Assembly: GCF_019904135.1 (NCBI RefSeq)
Contig: NZ_JAIOGQ010000022.1
Span: 1-64,000, forward strand
Direction: 5' to 3'
DNA length: 64,000 bases
DNA from: Paenibacillus caui
GTDB lineage: Bacteria; Bacillota; Bacilli; Paenibacillales; Paenibacillaceae
The notes below the pieces were generated by a model that was not told the origin of the DNA, ran no database searches, and saw nothing but the letters and a program-made list of their open reading frames with translations. The position numbers and the translations under genes are program-made. Below are positions 61,748-64,000 of this stretch, one piece after another (position 1 is the first letter of the stretch; each line of letters opens with the position of its first letter).

Positions 61748-61916
61748 ATTGCATCGACCTCCTGAATAAATTGTAGGTTAATGCGGGGCAGTAAGGCGAT
61801 AGCTCCGTATACCCAAGCTACTTAGCAAATCCACAAAATTGCAGCTCTATCTTTTTTATTACCCTAATTTCACAATCTTTAATCAACTTTCGCCATCTTC
61901 AGCAAAAAAATGGATG

Positions 61917-61943
61917 AAAAAAACGGTACCCCAAAAGGTACCG
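61917..61943 (-). terminator. Terminator of the ptsHI operon
   Basis: On the minus strand, CGGTACC and GGTACCG pair around TTTTGG and are followed by seven T residues. Confidence 0.8.
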
Positions 61944-62046
61944 GTCATCGGCCGTTGCCGCAAACTATAGTGTTGGAATAATACGCTTAATATGAGCCGG
62001 AGAAAACCTAAATTGCAATTGCTCCTAAAAAATGCCCAGCCTGATT

Positions 62047-63759
62047 TTAGGCATCAATGCTTTTTACGAGTTCAACCACTTGTGCTGCGGTTTGCATCGC
62101 GAGCGCCTTGGACGCAAGCTCCTGCATTTCCGCTTTCGAAAGTTTCGCAATTTGCGAGCGAGCCGGCAGGATGGATGTGGCGCTCATGCTGAATTCATCA
62201 AGACCAAGACCGAGCAGAAGCGGAATCGCCGTGGAATCGCCGGCCATTTCGCCGCACATGCCAGCCCATTTGCCTTCCTTATGAGCCGCATCAATAACCA
62301 TCTTAACCAGGCGCAGAATAGCCGGATTGTATGGCTGATACAAATAGGAGACGCGTTCATTCATCCGGTCGGCTGCCATCGTGTACTGGATCAGATCGTT
62401 CGTTCCGATACTGAAGAAATCCACTTCCTTGGCAAATTGGTCTGCCATAACGGCTGTAGAAGGAATTTCCACCATAATTCCGAGTTGAATGTCTTCGGAT
62501 ACTTCTACGCCTTCGCTCGTCAGCTTGGCTTTCTCCTCAAGGAGAAGCGCCTTCGCCTGGCGGAATTCATCAAGCGTAGCAATCATCGGGAACATGATAC
62601 GAAGATTTCCATAAACGCTTGCCCGCAGCAAAGCCCGCAACTGAGTACGGAAAATATCCGTACGCTCCAGACACAACCGAACGGCACGGAAGCCCAGGAA
62701 CGGGTTCATTTCCTTAGGCAGGTCGAGATAAGGCAATTCCTTGTCTCCGCCGATATCAAGTGTCCGGACTACAACCGGTTTGCCTTCCATTTTCTCAAGG
62801 ACCGTCTTGTAAGCATTAAACTGGATTTCTTCCGTAGGCAGCTTGTCGCGTCCCATGTAGAGGAATTCCGTGCGGTACAGGCCTACGCCCTCGCCTCCGT
62901 TATCCACTACACCCGCAACGTCGTTTGGCGTACCGATGTTTACTGCCAGTTCGACATGAACACCGTCAAGAGAAACGGTAGGCAGGTCGCGAAGCTTTCT
63001 CCACTCATCGCGCTGAGCCAAATATTTCTCCTGCTTGTTCTTGTATTGCTGAACCAGCTCTTCTGTTGGGTTTATGATGACCTTGCCATCCAATCCATCA
63101 ACGATCACGAGATCGCCGCTGTTTACTTGCTCAAGCACCTCTTTGGTTCCTACAACCGCAGGAATTTCCAAAGAGCGTGCCATGATGGCGGAATGGGAGG
63201 TCCTGCCCCCAATATTGGTCGTGAAGCCCTTGACATATTTCCGGTTTAGCTGAGCGGTATCGGATGGCGTCAAATCCTCGGCAATCACGATAACCTCTGT
63301 ATTGATTTCCGCAGGATTCACATAAGTCAAACCCAATAGATGGGTAAGAACGCGCTTCGTTACGTCCCGCATATCCGCAGCCCGCTCCTGCAAGTAGGCG
63401 CTCTTCATATTCTCAAACATGGAAATAAACTGAGCTGCCGTTTCATTCAATGCAAACTCGGCGTTGACGCCTTCGTTTGTAATTTTATCTTCAACCGGAC
63501 TAATCAGCTCCGGATCATTCAGAATCAGCAAATGGGATTCAAAAATTTCCGCTTTCTTCGCACCCAGTTCTTGAAGCGTGCGCTCTTTAATCGCTTCAAG
63601 CTCGGTCTTCGATTTCTCGAGAGCATCGTTCAATTTAGCGATTTCCGCAGCGGTGTCCGAGACTTGCCGCTCATGGACCGTATAATCCGGATGCTCCAGC
63701 TTGAAAGCGGGTGCTATAGCCACACCCGCCGAAGCTGCGATACCTTCTATTTTAATCAT
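62047..63759 (-). CDS. ptsI: Phosphoenolpyruvate-protein phosphotransferase (PTS enzyme I)
   Basis: Protein of 570 residues, normal length. The phosphohistidine segment is [21 protein letters not shown]; the PEP-binding barrel has [27 protein letters not shown], the acidic MVEIPS strand, [12 protein letters not shown] and the catalytic-Cys region [13 protein letters not shown]. It transfers phosphate from PEP to HPr at the head of the sugar PTS. Its ATG overlaps the ptsH stop (ATGA). Confidence 0.96.
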   Translation of the reverse strand: MIKIEGIAASAGVAIAPAFKLEHPDYTVHERQVSDTAAEIAKLNDALEKSKTELEAIKERTLQELGAKKAEIFESHLLILNDPELISPVEDKITNEGVNAEFALNETAAQFISMFENMKSAYLQERAADMRDVTKRVLTHLLGLTYVNPAEINTEVIVIAEDLTPSDTAQLNRKYVKGFTTNIGGRTSHSAIMARSLEIPAVVGTKEVLEQVNSGDLVIVDGLDGKVIINPTEELVQQYKNKQEKYLAQRDEWRKLRDLPTVSLDGVHVELAVNIGTPNDVAGVVDNGGEGVGLYRTEFLYMGRDKLPTEEIQFNAYKTVLEKMEGKPVVVRTLDIGGDKELPYLDLPKEMNPFLGFRAVRLCLERTDIFRTQLRALLRASVYGNLRIMFPMIATLDEFRQAKALLLEEKAKLTSEGVEVSEDIQLGIMVEIPSTAVMADQFAKEVDFFSIGTNDLIQYTMAADRMNERVSYLYQPYNPAILRLVKMVIDAAHKEGKWAGMCGEMAGDSTAIPLLLGLGLDEFSMSATSILPARSQIAKLSKAEMQELASKALAMQTAAQVVELVKSIDA

Positions 63760-64000
63760 ACTGCCTCTCCAAGTCCTTCATTAACCATTACATCGGAGAG
63801 CGCTTGAATGACTTCAGCTTCACCTTCGCCTGTTGCAGAAAGAGTGATGGTGTCGCCTTTTTCAAGACCAAGGGAAAGAACGCCAAGGATAGACTTCAGA
63901 GTGACCTTTTTGCCTTTTGCTTCAGCAAAAGATTCAACGCCTTTAAATTTATTGGCTGTATTCACCAGCGCAGTTGCAGGGCGTGCATGAATTCCGTCTT
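63756..64000 (-). CDS. ptsH: Phosphocarrier protein HPr, 5' end outside the window
   Basis: The last 81 codons run off the window edge. The active-site region [18 protein letters not shown] with His15 is read at the edge, and [17 protein letters not shown] contains the regulatory Ser46 of Gram-positive HPr. Carries phosphate from enzyme I to sugar permeases and acts with CcpA in carbon control. Only about the first ten codons are missing. Confidence 0.95.
   Translation of the reverse strand, partial: DGIHARPATALVNTANKFKGVESFAEAKGKKVTLKSILGVLSLGLEKGDTITLSATGEGEAEVIQALSDVMVNEGLGEAV

Noticed and set aside
1..64000. tRNA, rRNA and CRISPR arrays
   Set aside because: I saw no cloverleaf-like or rRNA sequence and no regularly spaced repeat-spacer array; the only iterated DNA boxes are at 14916-14988.

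Overview
The window looks like a chromosomal segment of a Paenibacillus-type spore-forming Bacillota. The evidence is a Spo0E-family phosphatase, HPr/enzyme I, Ctc-type L25, BdbC/BdbD thiol oxidases, YhaM, tandem DUF445 proteins, an Rgg/Rap-like regulator with a Phr-like peptide, and strong AGGAGG-type ribosome binding sites with frequent GTG/TTG starts. Base composition is a mosaic. GC-richer core stretches alternate with clearly AT-rich blocks (about 1-700, 1420-5400, 14900-16450, 17270-26700 and 39800-41000), which I read as acquired DNA.

Layout. 1-1.3 kb: ArsR-type regulator and a KefF/YwrO-like quinone reductase. 1.5-5.4 kb: iron-type alcohol dehydrogenase, AzlC/AzlD exporter and a divergent MocR regulator with a perfect 12-bp inverted repeat between them. 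5.4-14.2 kb: sugar catabolism, with an AraC regulator, a Gfo/Idh/MocA dehydrogenase, two sugar isomerases, a 1036-aa clan GH-A glycosidase and a LacI regulator. A second copy of the glycosidase operator lies in front of a beheaded dehydrogenase. 14.2-16.5 kb: decayed region with a SWIM-helicase fragment, an IS21-like end, an XRE/membrane-protein pair and two ABC transporter relics.

17.3-26.5 kb: the most notable region, a compact RiPP operon on the minus strand. It holds an unannotated 44-aa precursor (26378-26512), an attenuator hairpin, a full-length LanB dehydratase, a small LanB-C-like protein resembling thiopeptide pyridine synthases, an unrecognised partner protein, a YcaO cyclodehydratase, a SagB-like dehydrogenase and a MATE exporter. 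The precursor ends in a thiopeptide-style Met-Gly-Ala boundary followed by the core SSGYNSCSTVVVK. That core has only one cysteine and a short Ser-to-Ser distance, which suggests an azole-poor, small-ring thiopeptide or pyritide-like product.

27-39.7 kb: amino-acid permease, two very large secreted Ig-repeat proteins (phosphodiester glycosidase plus metallophosphoesterase; SpoIID/LytB), an AEC transporter and a TusA/YeeE sulfur pair. 39.9-45 kb: GH66 relic, YhaM, two DUF445 proteins and a Spo0E-like protein. 45.2-52.8 kb: an exopolysaccharide operon with a PilZ-containing processive glycosyltransferase, a nucleotide-sugar dehydrogenase, two deacetylase-type proteins and a GH18 hydrolase. 53-54.5 kb: peptide quorum-sensing pair. 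54.8-64 kb: a YdjM-like protein with an SOS box, a lipoprotein gene broken by an in-frame stop, BdbC/BdbD, a decapeptide-repeat protein, L25, PtsI and the 3' part of PtsH, cut by the window end.
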